Positions 17,147-26,090 of a stretch of DNA of 48,152 nucleotides are shown here, one piece after another. The stretch's first letter is position 1. The number at the start of each line of letters is the position of its first letter. The stretch comes from Candidatus Zhuqueibacterota bacterium (GTDB lineage: Bacteria; Zhuqueibacterota; Zhuqueibacteria; Thermofontimicrobiales; Sulfurfontimicrobiaceae), in contig JAFGMA010000311.1 of assembly GCA_016927835.1 (NCBI GenBank), positions 1 through 48,152 on the forward strand. The letters are read 5' to 3'. The position numbers were made by a program, and so were the translations under genes. The notes under the pieces are model-generated. The model worked only from the letters and a program-made list of their open reading frames with translations. It was not told the origin of the DNA and did not search any database.

Positions 17147-18883
17147 ATGGCAAATCCTCAGGCGTTTGGATTTCTCGCCCTCGCTATGCTATTTTTCATT
17201 GCGCTATTTCTTGGTCGATTGCTTTCCCATATTCGAATTCCGCGCGTTACCGGATACTTGCTCACAGGCTTGTTGGCTGGTCCGTCTCTGGCGCACATAT
17301 TTAACCTGAAGCCGATTTTGAGCCCGGATATTATCAATAAGATGCAGGCGATGTCCGACATTGCACTGGTGCTTATTCTATTGACAATTGGGATGCGATT
17401 TCGGGGACAATTCCTACAAAGATGGAGACATCGAATCATCATTTTTTCGGCGTTCGAAATCATTGTCACCAGTATCATTGTAGCTATTTTAGTATTCTTT
17501 GTAAATGTGTTCGTTGTCAGGCATGTTATCACCAGTATCGGTGATTTAATCCAATCAGCCTACTATCTCGGACTTTTGTTGGGAATTATGGCGATAGCAA
17601 CCGCGCCCGCGGCGACACTGCTCGTAATTCGCGAATATGAATCCGATGGTCCGGTAACCGATGCCATCACTACCCTGGTGGGATTGAATAACCTGGTTGC
17701 GATTATCGGATTCAATATTTTTCTGTATTTTATCCTGTCCTCAGAAGCCAGCCTGTCATACCTGCTCATTCAGATTTTTGCGCCGGTTGCAATCGGCGCA
17801 GGCGTGGGATTTTTTATGAGCGTCTGGGCGGAAAAATTAAAAGCGGTTTCTGAATACCAGTTGCTCGTACTCGGTGGCGGTATCGGAATTCTGGCACTAT
17901 GCAAAATACTTGGATATGATTTCATGCTGGGGTGCATTGCCTGCGGTATCGTTCTCGCAAATTCTTCCCCGAAAGTCGATGAAATCCTCAGCGCCCTGAA
18001 GAAGTTTGATTATGCGCTATATGTCATTTTCTTTGTATTAGCCGGTGCAGCACTGCACATCGAAGCGCTGTTCCATATCGGGATCATTGGGATCGTTTAT
18101 GTTATCGCCCGCACAGCCGGAAAACTCATAGGCTGCTACCTGGGCGCCAAAGTGGGGAAATTCAGTGAAACCGAGCAACACTGGTCCGGATTCACCATGC
18201 TTGCTCAGGCAGGGGTTGCGATTGGATTATGTCAGGCATTGCTCAATTTGAATGCGCCGGATGCAAAATATATCAGTACCGTGGTATTTGGCTCTGTGGT
18301 TATTTTTGAATTGATCGGACCTATCAGCGTGCGCTTCGGTCTTATCAGGGCGGGGGAGGTGCCTGTTTTGACGATGCTCGCCAAAAAAGCACCAGTGGGC
18401 TCCTTCGAAGGCTTGCACCACGTCATCGACCACTTCAGAACCTCGATCGCGCTGCCTGAGGGGCATAAAGTGAAAAGCGCGCAGGACATTCTGGTTAAGC
18501 ACATCATGCGTAAAAATGTGGATACGATACGGGATAATACGCCGCTGAATGAGATGCTGCGCCTGATCGCCCATAGCAGGTACGATCGCTTTCCAATCGT
18601 TAACCGCGAAGGCAAATTCGTGGGGGTCATCGATTACGAGGATATCCGCGACGTGCTTTTCGATCAGACATTGAGCTACTTGGTCGTCGCGCATGATCTG
18701 GTCAAAAAAGTCGCACTTGTCACCTACCCCAACAGCACATTGGGCGATGTATTAAAAGTTTTCTATAAATACAAGGATATCAGTTACCTGCCGGTTGTCG
18801 ATGAATTGGAGATCGATAAGCTCCTCGGCATGGTGAGTCAGAATGATGTGCTGGCGGCTTTCAGAAAATTCAATAAAAAATAG
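17147..18883 (+). CDS. CPA2-type cation/proton antiporter with CBS pair
   Basis: This 578-residue protein is a monovalent cation:proton antiporter of the CPA2/KefB type. About 12 membrane segments fill residues 8-400; RLLSHIRIPRVTGYLLTGLLAGP (24-46) is the typical first conserved block and VLILLTIGMRF the second. There is no C-terminal RCK/TrkA-N nucleotide-binding domain. Instead residues about 445-575 carry two CBS repeats (MRKNVDTIRDNTPLNEM ... RFPIVNREGKFVGVI and VTYPNSTLGDVL ... YLPVVDE), which in other transporters bind adenine nucleotides and gate activity. AAGGAG stands seven bases before the ATG. The cation (Na+ or K+) cannot be told from sequence. It is probably monocistronic, facing a convergent nuclease gene. 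Confidence 0.93.
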   Translation: MANPQAFGFLALAMLFFIALFLGRLLSHIRIPRVTGYLLTGLLAGPSLAHIFNLKPILSPDIINKMQAMSDIALVLILLTIGMRFRGQFLQRWRHRIIIFSAFEIIVTSIIVAILVFFVNVFVVRHVITSIGDLIQSAYYLGLLLGIMAIATAPAATLLVIREYESDGPVTDAITTLVGLNNLVAIIGFNIFLYFILSSEASLSYLLIQIFAPVAIGAGVGFFMSVWAEKLKAVSEYQLLVLGGGIGILALCKILGYDFMLGCIACGIVLANSSPKVDEILSALKKFDYALYVIFFVLAGAALHIEALFHIGIIGIVYVIARTAGKLIGCYLGAKVGKFSETEQHWSGFTMLAQAGVAIGLCQALLNLNAPDAKYISTVVFGSVVIFELIGPISVRFGLIRAGEVPVLTMLAKKAPVGSFEGLHHVIDHFRTSIALPEGHKVKSAQDILVKHIMRKNVDTIRDNTPLNEMLRLIAHSRYDRFPIVNREGKFVGVIDYEDIRDVLFDQTLSYLVVAHDLVKKVALVTYPNSTLGDVLKVFYKYKDISYLPVVDELEIDKLLGMVSQNDVLAAFRKFNKK

Positions 18884-18937
18884 GCGGTATCGGCAAAAGC
18901 TGTCATCGATGCTGCCGTAAAGTCAAAAGCCGAAATC

Positions 18938-20260
18938 TCAGGGAAAAATCAAGATTGCCGCTTCAGTCAAATAAAGCTGGTATGCCTGCCCCGGCACCAT
19001 CTGTGTGAATTGCATTATGTCATACGCCGGGATCACCACCTGTCCCATCCCGTTTTTAATCAGCCCTATTTTATCCCAAATACCTTCCAGCACCTTTCTG
19101 ATGTCCATCGATTGATCCAGCGGGTAACCTATCAAGCTCCAGCCGCGCGACAAATCTATCGTTGTACCCGGGGCAGCCTCGAATCCGGTTACAGGCAAAG
19201 CTGCCTGGTCGGTCAAATACATCTGGTAGCCCTCTTCGATGTCAATTTGCCCGATTACGTTAATTCCATATTGGGGGATATATGCCTGCCCATCGCCATT
19301 TTTCATGATAACCAGCTTGTCAACAACCGGCTGCATCACCACATCGACATTTAAATCCACTGGAATTACATTGAAAGAGACCATGTTCCAGCCGCGGTTT
19401 AAATTTAGAGACGCATTGACAATATTGCCGATTCCGGGAATAGGGCTGCCGGCATTGATCCACGATGCATAAATGAGCGCGGCTATACGGTTCGAAGCAT
19501 TCTCCAATAAACGAGCGGTGAAGCCTCGGGATTCATCCCAGAGGGCAGCGTAATAGGCATCGTCCTCGGTATTGCCGGCGATTGCGGTGGCAGCGTTATC
19601 GGCTTGCAGTACGGAATCAACAAACACATAATTTTCATAGAGAAATCCGAATACGAAATCCGCCGAAACCGTTACGTAATCGATACTGCTGCCGCCGTAA
19701 GAGATTTGGTGGCTGTATCGGTTGAGCATCCCGGTTTCGTAGCGGCTGTGTATGCCGTATTGCCCCGAATATTGCCCGTTATAATTGCGGGTGATGTGCA
19801 GCGGCATGTGCCCGTCTCCCACATAGTGTCCCAGGTCCGCAGCAAAAAGCATCGCCCTCTGCCAGCGTTGGCTGGAAAAAGCAGCCTGCAGCGAATCCAT
19901 AGTGGCTAAAATCGCCCAGGGCAGAATTCCCTGAACCGATACGAAAGAATCGCCATGAATTGCCACCAGCTTTTCATAGTCCTGGGGAATGCGCCCGGTG
20001 GCGACGAACTCCGGGTAATTGTCAATGTCGATGTAATGTTTGTGTGCCTCAGTGGGATCGGTGCTTCCTCGGTAATCCGCATCGGAGCCATGCGCTGCCA
20101 GTGAATCTGCCCAGCCGAGAAAGTACGCCATTTCAGGCGGAAACGACAGCGTTGAATTGCGATTGATGATTTGGTGCCCCACATAGCCCCAGCCGATGAA
20201 TAAGTACGAACTGTAAAGAATGCCCAGTAATGAGAGCGCCTTTTTGAATCTCATCTTCAC
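18938..20260 (-). CDS. Secreted S1/P1-type zinc nuclease with two C-terminal repeats
   Basis: This 440-residue protein has an S1/P1 nuclease-like catalytic domain (about 24-270). After a signal peptide (cleavage expected after Gly23) the mature chain would begin with Trp24, as the family requires because the N-terminal Trp binds zinc. Trp24, His29, Asp60, His75, His145, Asp149, His155, His171 and Glu175 line up with the nine zinc ligands of nuclease P1 (W1, H6, D45, H60, H116, D120, H126, H149, D153), with Glu for the last Asp. The rest is two copies of a repeat of about 73 residues (285-357, NLNRGWNMVSFNV; 368-440, DLSRGWSLIGYP). A phospholipase C-like activity is the alternative. The start may be GTG 20260 or ATG 20254; AAAGG precedes both. 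Confidence 0.9.
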   Translation of the reverse strand: MKMRFKKALSLLGILYSSYLFIGWGYVGHQIINRNSTLSFPPEMAYFLGWADSLAAHGSDADYRGSTDPTEAHKHYIDIDNYPEFVATGRIPQDYEKLVAIHGDSFVSVQGILPWAILATMDSLQAAFSSQRWQRAMLFAADLGHYVGDGHMPLHITRNYNGQYSGQYGIHSRYETGMLNRYSHQISYGGSSIDYVTVSADFVFGFLYENYVFVDSVLQADNAATAIAGNTEDDAYYAALWDESRGFTARLLENASNRIAALIYASWINAGSPIPGIGNIVNASLNLNRGWNMVSFNVIPVDLNVDVVMQPVVDKLVIMKNGDGQAYIPQYGINVIGQIDIEEGYQMYLTDQAALPVTGFEAAPGTTIDLSRGWSLIGYPLDQSMDIRKVLEGIWDKIGLIKNGMGQVVIPAYDIMQFTQMVPGQAYQLYLTEAAILIFP

Positions 20261-20563
20261 GATACCTTTCGCATTTTAAAAAGATGAATTGCTCAATTTT
20301 TCAACAGGATAACACTTTTATTCGAAAATTCAAAGAAAAAAAATTCAAATCGCCGGAAATCCTCAGTCATCGGGCTTTAATAGATAAACGATTTTCAAGC
20401 CAAAACTTAAACTCAGAACTTGACGGGTGTAATCCAGCAGCTATTAGAAGGTGGAAACGAAAAGAATTTAGTGTCTCCTCAGGTACTGTTTGCAGAATCC
20501 GGTGAAAGCGGGTCTGGTTGATTCATGGGAAAAATGGAACTGGAGCTACTGTGACACACTGTA

Positions 20564-20627
20564 GCGCAAGATGCTTCTTGCGCAAAAAAAACCGCATAAT
20601 CAGATGACAGCGCAAGAAGCATCTTGC
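20564..20627. repeat. REP/BIME-like pair of inverted palindromes
   Basis: GCGCAAGATGCTTCTTGCGC (20564-20583) is itself nearly palindromic, and its reverse complement recurs at 20610-20627 after a short A-rich spacer. The 'GCAAGATGCTTCTTGCGC' word is a common type of dispersed intergenic palindrome. The pair can fold either as two small hairpins or as one long one. Confidence 0.75.
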
Positions 20628-20646
20628 CACGGTGCGCAAAATTTGC

Positions 20647-20675
20647 TTGCATCCGGTATTGAAATTGTTTATCTT
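20647..20675 (+). promoter_or_regulatory. Candidate promoter for the AhpD-like gene
   Basis: TTGCAT (20647-20652), 17 bases, TATCTT (20670-20675). The ATG at 20788 is about 110 nt downstream, directly after the REP-like pair. Confidence 0.45.
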
Positions 20676-20787
20676 TGATTTCGCAAATCGGGAGTTGGTC
20701 TGAGCCGGTCAAAGGGGCGAATGTTTCCGGCGGGGAAATTCGATGATAATTAGCAGTTCAAACCACACATTCCTGGGGGGTGGCAGC

Positions 20788-21135
20788 ATGAGCCGATTCG
20801 ATGATTTCTCGCGTTTTCGCGAGGAAATGAACGCGAAAATACTCGAACAGGGAACACTGGAAATCAAACGCTTTTTTGCGCTGGATGATCGAACGTACCA
20901 GCCTGGCGCACTCGACCGCAAGACCAAAGAGTTGCTGGGCCTGGTGGCGTCGCTGGTTTTGCGCTGCGATGATTGCGTCACCTATCATATCATTCACGCC
21001 CGGAAAGCCGGAGCCAGCCGTGACGAGTTATTCGAAACGTTCTCGGTTGCGCTCATCGTCGGCGGATCCATTGTCATCCCGCACCTGCGAAGAGCGGTGG
21101 CATTTCTACAGGAACTCGAAGAAAACAAAACCTGA
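20788..21135 (+). CDS. Carboxymuconolactone decarboxylase (AhpD-like) family protein
   Basis: This 115-residue protein belongs to the AhpD/CMD family. The core segment LVASLVLRCDDCVTYHIIHA contains the CxxC pair and the following His three residues on, the redox-active site of AhpD-type peroxidase partners. The helix ASRDELFETFSVALIVGGS is the usual follow-on block. The length matches single-domain members, which form trimers or hexamers of small helical subunits. The start at 20788 follows a GGGGGG stretch and fits the family start; the upstream start at 20743 adds only a non-conserved tail. The next gene, a DHOD-like protein, begins 87 bp downstream on the same strand, so the two may share a transcript. 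Function as a thiol-disulfide oxidoreductase is inferred from the CxxC. Confidence 0.9.
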   Translation: MSRFDDFSRFREEMNAKILEQGTLEIKRFFALDDRTYQPGALDRKTKELLGLVASLVLRCDDCVTYHIIHARKAGASRDELFETFSVALIVGGSIVIPHLRRAVAFLQELEENKT

Positions 21136-21222
21136 ATTTGAACTAACCCAATATGCGATGCTGCCGTTGAATCTGTAAAATAAATTTCAACGACTTTTCC
21201 GATAAATCAAGGAGACTTTTAA

Positions 21223-22200
21223 ATGGATATCTCAACTACCTATCTGGGTTTGAAACTGAAAAATCCGCTGATAGTGGCAAGCTGCGGCTTAACCAAAACC
21301 GTTGAAAAAATACAGCAATGTGAAGATGCCGGAGCCGGTGCGGTGGTGATGAAGTCGCTGTTCGAAGAGCAGATCAGAGCCGAAAAAACCGGGCTGCAGG
21401 ATAGCTACGGCATGCACCCGGAAGTGATGGATTATATTCGGGCTGAGGTCGATATGGAATACGGGGCGCGGGATTATTTAACCATTATCGAAGGCGCCAA
21501 GAAGTCGGTAACTATCCCAGTGATCGCCAGCATCAACTGCTTCACCTCAAAATGGTGGACTAATTACGCGCAGCAAATCGAAGCTGCCGGTGCCGATGCG
21601 CTCGAATTGAATGTGTACGCCCTGCCTTTCGATTTCGAAAATAGCAGCACGGATTTGGAGCGCATCTACCTGGATGTGCTGCAAAGCGTCCAGAGCCAGA
21701 TAAAAATTCCGGTTGCGCTGAAATTATCACCCTACTTCACGGCGTTCGGTCATTTCGCCAACCGATTATCCGAAGCCGGCGCAGACGGACTGGTTCTATT
21801 CAATCGCTTCGTCAAGCCGGAAATTAATGTGAATAAAATGAGTGTTTCCACCAAAGGCGCTTTCGATGACCCGGTGGGATTCAGCTATGCCTTGCGCTGG
21901 ATTGCGCTTCTCAGCGATGCACTGGCGCTTGATCTCGCCGCGAGCGGGGGCATCCGTGATGCCCAGGATATGATTAAGCAATTGCTCGCCGGGGCAAACG
22001 TGGTACAGGTTGCGTCGGTTTTATATAGCGGAGGCTTGAAAAAAATCGATTCGTTACTCGATGGTTTGAAGGAGTGGATGGCGGCACAGCACTTCGAGAC
22101 GGTTGCTGAGTTCAGGGGAAAGCTGAGTCAGAAAAATAATCCGCAATCGAAAGATTTTGTACGCGCGCAATATGTCAAATTGATCGCAGGGATTGAGTAA
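21223..22200 (+). CDS. Dihydroorotate dehydrogenase-like flavoprotein
   Basis: This 325-residue protein has the FMN-binding TIM barrel of class 1 dihydroorotate dehydrogenases. It opens with STTYLGLKLKNPLIVASCGLT, has IPVIASINC (about 98-106), ALKLSPY, and AASGGIRDAQD near the phosphate-binding end, and closes with GANVVQVASVLY. However, the block that reads 'ELNxSCPN' in true PyrD is ELNVYALP here, so the enzyme may not oxidise dihydroorotate. Such proteins are usually annotated as 'dihydroorotate dehydrogenase-like'. AAGGAG precedes the ATG at a normal distance. No other pyrimidine gene is nearby; its neighbours are an AhpD-like protein and a Crp/Fnr regulator, which suggests a redox role, but this is inference. 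Confidence 0.88.
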   Translation: MDISTTYLGLKLKNPLIVASCGLTKTVEKIQQCEDAGAGAVVMKSLFEEQIRAEKTGLQDSYGMHPEVMDYIRAEVDMEYGARDYLTIIEGAKKSVTIPVIASINCFTSKWWTNYAQQIEAAGADALELNVYALPFDFENSSTDLERIYLDVLQSVQSQIKIPVALKLSPYFTAFGHFANRLSEAGADGLVLFNRFVKPEINVNKMSVSTKGAFDDPVGFSYALRWIALLSDALALDLAASGGIRDAQDMIKQLLAGANVVQVASVLYSGGLKKIDSLLDGLKEWMAAQHFETVAEFRGKLSQKNNPQSKDFVRAQYVKLIAGIE

Positions 22201-22250
22201 GTGAAAATGACTAAAATGCCTGAGGTGGCTGTGGTGACGGTTGTGGATTG

Positions 22251-22267
22251 ACTGAATTGCACTCAGT
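22251..22267. promoter_or_regulatory. Possible operator upstream of the Crp/Fnr gene
   Basis: ACTGA-N7-TCAGT is an exact 5-bp inverted repeat of 17 bp in total, about 45 bp before the regulator's ATG. Its size suits a Crp/Fnr dimer, so autoregulation is conceivable, but the half-site differs from the known TGTGA and TTGAT types. Confidence 0.25.
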
Positions 22268-22310
22268 GTTTCGTTGGCGTCTTATTATGTAACTGCAAAT
22301 TTGCTATATC

Positions 22311-22979
22311 ATGAATATCCCCCAATTTCTGTCCAATATATTTGTTTTTGAATCACTCACCAGTGAAGAACTTCAACTAATTGAAACCTCGGCAGCCATC
22401 AAGCGTGTTTCCAAAGGGGCGCTGGTCTTTTCAGATGATCAGGCAGCAAGCGCTTTTTTCATCGTTCTATCGGGCAGGGTGAAGCTATACAAGCTCTCGG
22501 CGGATGGCAATGAGCAGATTCTGCATATTCAGGGACGCGGCGATTTGGTGGCTGAAGCTGCAATTTTCGATAAAGCGACCTACCCTGCATTTTGCGAAGC
22601 ACTCGAAGATACGGAATTGATGCGAATTTCCAGGGATAATTTCAAAGAATTACTCAGGCATAATCCGGAAATCATGTTTAAAATTCTCAACGCCTATTCG
22701 AAACGATTGCGGTATTTTGTGGATTTGATCGAAAACCTGTCTTTGCATGACATTAAATCGCGACTCGCGGGATATTTATTAAAACACTGCACGGAAGAAG
22801 GGAGCGAGCTTGTATGCCGCCTGCGCATGAATAAGAAAAATCTGGCTGCGGTGCTGGGAACCATTCCGGAAACGCTTTCCCGCACATTGAATCTGCTGAA
22901 GCGCGAACGCGTGATAAAAGAGGAGCCGGATCATCTGACGATATTGAATCCGGCGAAATTAAAGCAATTGGCGGAATAG
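22311..22979 (+). CDS. Crp/Fnr family transcriptional regulator
   Basis: This 222-residue protein is a Crp/Fnr-type regulator. Residues about 10-125 form the cyclic-nucleotide-like sensor domain (FFIVLSGRVKLYKLSADGNEQ, then GDLVAEAAIFD), followed by the long dimer helix and a winged helix-turn-helix at about 165-215 with KKNLAAVLGTIPETLSRTL as its recognition part. The four-Cys cluster of Fnr is absent, so it does not sense oxygen through that mechanism. The sensor pocket lacks a clear cAMP-binding RS pair, so the ligand is unknown. It lies 110 bp behind the DHOD-like gene on the same strand; it could be co-transcribed or have its own promoter. Family placement is secure, targets unknown. Confidence 0.95.
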   Translation: MNIPQFLSNIFVFESLTSEELQLIETSAAIKRVSKGALVFSDDQAASAFFIVLSGRVKLYKLSADGNEQILHIQGRGDLVAEAAIFDKATYPAFCEALEDTELMRISRDNFKELLRHNPEIMFKILNAYSKRLRYFVDLIENLSLHDIKSRLAGYLLKHCTEEGSELVCRLRMNKKNLAAVLGTIPETLSRTLNLLKRERVIKEEPDHLTILNPAKLKQLAE

Positions 22980-23152
22980 GTGCTGAATCGCCAGGTTTTC
23001 TGAAACTGGTCAGCCCGCGGAACACACGGAATACACTAAAATATTAAAATTTAAAAATATACGCCAGAAAGTGCAGTTAAATTTTTTCGTGTGTTTAGCG
23101 GGCATATACCTTTTATTGACTTATTGCAGCCATCCAAACGCGAGGTAGCCTT

Positions 23153-24718
23153 ATGAAACGGTGCCCGGCACTCTTTTTTGCGATTACCCTCATAATACTG
23201 TCCGCTCTAATCTGCTCTGAGCAGAATGATAAAACCCGGTTTACTGAGAATGAAACATCTGCGCTGAAAGTGCTCGCGGGTGTCACCCAATTATTCAAGC
23301 AGGCAGCGCCCAGGATATGGCAGGGATATGATCTTTCCGCCCGAACCTATTTATTTTATATGCCCGATAAGTGGGCGTTGCTGGTGAATAGCCCGTCTCA
23401 GGTGAAAGGATTTCAACCATACCCAAAAGACTTCCCCGATTTAGGATGCCCGGCATTGTATCATCCAGGCAAATATGATGATTTGGTGGGTCAGCTTGCT
23501 TTCAATTTTCAGGTTGATACCTTTCAAACGATAGCGATTGGTGTGCCCGAAGCGCTTTTAGCCAATTTCGCTGATCCGCAGGTTTACCTTTTCGGTTTCG
23601 TATGTCACGAAGCATTTCATCAATTTCAATATGAAGCTTTTGGCGAAATTCCCTGGGCGCGAGAGGAACTGTATCCCATTCTGGATGAGAGAAATAGCGC
23701 ACTTGCCTATATCGAGATGCGATTGCTCATGGACGCATTGAAATCGGCGTATGCGGGGCAGCGGAAACAGGTGGAAGAGCAGCTTGAACAATTCGTGGCG
23801 GTCAGGAAATATCGTTGGCAAACTGCCGATGCTTTCGTATCGAAATTCGAGCAGGGGCTTGAAATTCGAGAAGGAACTGCTCAATATGTTCAGATAAAAA
23901 GCGTTGTTTTATTCAAAGATTTGCCCCTGGATAAATTGAAAGATACGGCTGTCCTGTCGCTTCAGGATGAATTTCAAACCATTTCGATGCCTGATTATCT
24001 AATCAATGATTTTCAGGCACGAATCACCGAGGGTGCAATTTCTCCCGACGACATGCCCCGGAACAGAATCTATCCCGTGGGAAGTACCCTGGGCTTGTTA
24101 ATGGATTATTTGAATATCGATTGGAAGAAAAAGGTACAGCATGATTGCCCCAATTTTTCATTCGCAGATTTGCTGGTGGCGCAGCTTGGAATCGAGTCGG
24201 ATCAGGCTGCTCAATTGCTGTCCAAAGCCGAAAAAAAATATGATATTAAGAAGATCAACGAGACGACCGAAAAACTGATCAATGATTACCGCGGGGGCTA
24301 TGAGGATGAATTGAAATCTTTTGACGCGCAACCAGGATACCGGATGGAAATCTCTTTCGGTTATCAAAGTATCTCACGTTCACGATCGAGTTCGTGCAAG
24401 CGCTGGACAATGAGACAGGGAGAAATTTGTCTGTGCCGGCATTACAATGTTTATTCGCTCAAAAACAAAGACTTTTCATTCACGCTAACAAATAATGGTC
24501 TCTACGAAGAAACCGATTGGCAGGAAAAAAAGAAGAAAATAGTATTCTTCACCGACGAGATATCTGGTATTGCGCTGGATGATGCTGCCTTCAGCGTTGA
24601 TCAGATTCAAAAGAAGCCATTTGACCGGATAAAAATATTTGGTAAGAATTTCGAATTTAGTTTCGCAGGTGATGGGGAAATTTCAGTTTCGGATAATTTG
24701 ATTTCGGTGCGGTTTTGA
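23153..24718 (+). CDS. Putative secreted zinc metallopeptidase
   Basis: This 521-residue protein is unrecognised at family level but shows gluzincin peptidase marks. A signal peptide occupies about residues 1-22 (LFFAITLIILSALIC). FVCHEAFHQFQYE (149-161) contains HExxH with zinc ligands His152 and His156 and catalytic Glu153. IREGTAQYV (238-246) supplies a likely third ligand, Glu240, in the 'EGxAxY' setting seen in several peptidase families. The remaining C-terminal 150 residues begin with a Ser/Arg-rich stretch (QSISRSRSSSCKR) and look beta-rich. LICS could also be a weak lipobox. It stands alone, about 170 bp from either neighbour. The peptidase activity is inferred from the motifs, and the substrate is unknown. 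Confidence 0.85.
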   Translation: MKRCPALFFAITLIILSALICSEQNDKTRFTENETSALKVLAGVTQLFKQAAPRIWQGYDLSARTYLFYMPDKWALLVNSPSQVKGFQPYPKDFPDLGCPALYHPGKYDDLVGQLAFNFQVDTFQTIAIGVPEALLANFADPQVYLFGFVCHEAFHQFQYEAFGEIPWAREELYPILDERNSALAYIEMRLLMDALKSAYAGQRKQVEEQLEQFVAVRKYRWQTADAFVSKFEQGLEIREGTAQYVQIKSVVLFKDLPLDKLKDTAVLSLQDEFQTISMPDYLINDFQARITEGAISPDDMPRNRIYPVGSTLGLLMDYLNIDWKKKVQHDCPNFSFADLLVAQLGIESDQAAQLLSKAEKKYDIKKINETTEKLINDYRGGYEDELKSFDAQPGYRMEISFGYQSISRSRSSSCKRWTMRQGEICLCRHYNVYSLKNKDFSFTLTNNGLYEETDWQEKKKKIVFFTDEISGIALDDAAFSVDQIQKKPFDRIKIFGKNFEFSFAGDGEISVSDNLISVRF

Positions 24719-24857
24719 AAATATGCTTTTTGCGGAATCAATCCGGTTTTGCAGATGATTAGATCCGAATGTCGATATTTGGTGCTATCGGGGGCTTTTA
24801 AACAGACATAAAGCTGTGATTCGCCCTTACCAAAAAAATCTTTAAACAAAAAGGTGC

Positions 24858-26090
24858 ATGATGATTGCAAAAGTACTATCGAGAGGAACTTTCGTGCCGA
24901 CGCCGGGCGATGGTGTCGGTGTGCTGGGGGGCAGCTATTACACCACGTTGAAAGGTGGCAATCTGGTTCGTGTTTTCAGTTTTACCAGTCGCAGCGATAC
25001 CGTGGATGTGGCTTACATCGAATTTTCTGAGGATAATGGGCGAACGTGGAACGAGCCGGCGGAATGGCAAATGAAATTCAAACATCCAAAGGGAACCGGA
25101 AGACGGCATCCGCGGGGCGGCTATGTAGATCCTGCAACTGGGCGATATATCAGCATCTGGACCGAGGGCGTGCTTCCCACAGATGAACCGCTCGAAGGTA
25201 TGCGGCATTGGACCCTGCATTACTCCGTGTCCGAAGATGGCGGTAAAACCTGGCGCGTGAGTGAGCAAATTGTTCACGAAGGTGATCTTTACGATGAAAT
25301 TCATCATTTGCCGGGGGTGACCGTTGGTAAAAATTGTGTGATGATTGGTGATTTGGGACAGCGACCGATGACGCGCTCAGATGGCGTCATTCTGGTGCCG
25401 GTGCAAAGCAGTCCGGTGGGTCCTGATGGGGATTACATCAATCCTGGCGGCGGTTTCACGTATACCGATTGCATGCTGCTGATGGGACGCTGGCAGGTCG
25501 ACGGACGACTTGCATGGCGTACGTCTGAACGTGTGGCAGGGAATCCGCAGCACTCGACCAGGGGCATGTGCGAACCGACAATCGCCGAATTAGGAGACGG
25601 TTCGTTGCTGATGATCATGCGCGGCAGCAACGATGCCCGACCGGAACTGCCCGGCTATCGCTGGATGGCGCGCTCCGGCGATGGCGGGCAAACGTGGACC
25701 CAGCCGGAGCCCTGGACGTATACCGATGGAACTCGCTTTCATTCCCCTAGTTCGTGCTCGCAACTGATAACTTGCTCCAACGGAAGGCTGCTATGGATGG
25801 GCAATATTTGCCGGCAGAATCCGCGCGGCAATCGTCCGAGATATCCCATTGTACTCGCTGAAGTTGATCAAAAAAGCGGTTTGCTGCTTAAAAAGTCAGT
25901 AACGATTATTGATGACCGTCAGCCCGGCGAGAGTGAGTTGTTAACGCTATCCAATTTCTATGTGCGCCAGGACCGCGAAACCGGCGACTTGCTGCTGCAT
26001 TTGCCGCGCTTTTTCTCACAGACCCGGGATCAAGCTGATCAGTTGCGGTTCACCACGGATTTATATTTGTATCGAATAGAATTGATCTGA
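24858..26090 (+). CDS. Sialidase-like six-bladed beta-propeller (BNR/Asp-box) protein
   Basis: This 410-residue protein is a sialidase-superfamily beta-propeller. Three Asp boxes of the form S-x-D-x-G-x-T-W are visible: SEDNGRTW (57-64), SEDGGKTW (125-132) and SGDGGQTW (273-280). The segment MCEPTIAELGDGSLLMIMRG (about 237-256) holds a Glu in the position typical for exo-sialidases. No signal peptide is seen, so it is probably cytoplasmic or exported by another route. Many FCB bacteria have such proteins of unproven substrate, so sialic acid should not be assumed. Two adjacent ATGs (24858, 24861) follow AAGG; either may be used. It stands alone. Confidence 0.9.
   Translation: MMIAKVLSRGTFVPTPGDGVGVLGGSYYTTLKGGNLVRVFSFTSRSDTVDVAYIEFSEDNGRTWNEPAEWQMKFKHPKGTGRRHPRGGYVDPATGRYISIWTEGVLPTDEPLEGMRHWTLHYSVSEDGGKTWRVSEQIVHEGDLYDEIHHLPGVTVGKNCVMIGDLGQRPMTRSDGVILVPVQSSPVGPDGDYINPGGGFTYTDCMLLMGRWQVDGRLAWRTSERVAGNPQHSTRGMCEPTIAELGDGSLLMIMRGSNDARPELPGYRWMARSGDGGQTWTQPEPWTYTDGTRFHSPSSCSQLITCSNGRLLWMGNICRQNPRGNRPRYPIVLAEVDQKSGLLLKKSVTIIDDRQPGESELLTLSNFYVRQDRETGDLLLHLPRFFSQTRDQADQLRFTTDLYLYRIELI

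Larger units (their letters stand above)
20261..20787. other. Gene-free interval with paired REP-like palindromes
   Basis: No gene is supported in this 527-bp divergent interval. It contains two mutually inverted palindromes (20564-20627) and a candidate promoter (20647-20675) for the downstream gene. A 73-codon frame at 20284 lacks any family feature. Confidence 0.5.

Noticed and set aside
22201..22251. 16-codon frame after the DHOD-like gene
   Set aside because: Too short, GTG start, and no ribosome site.
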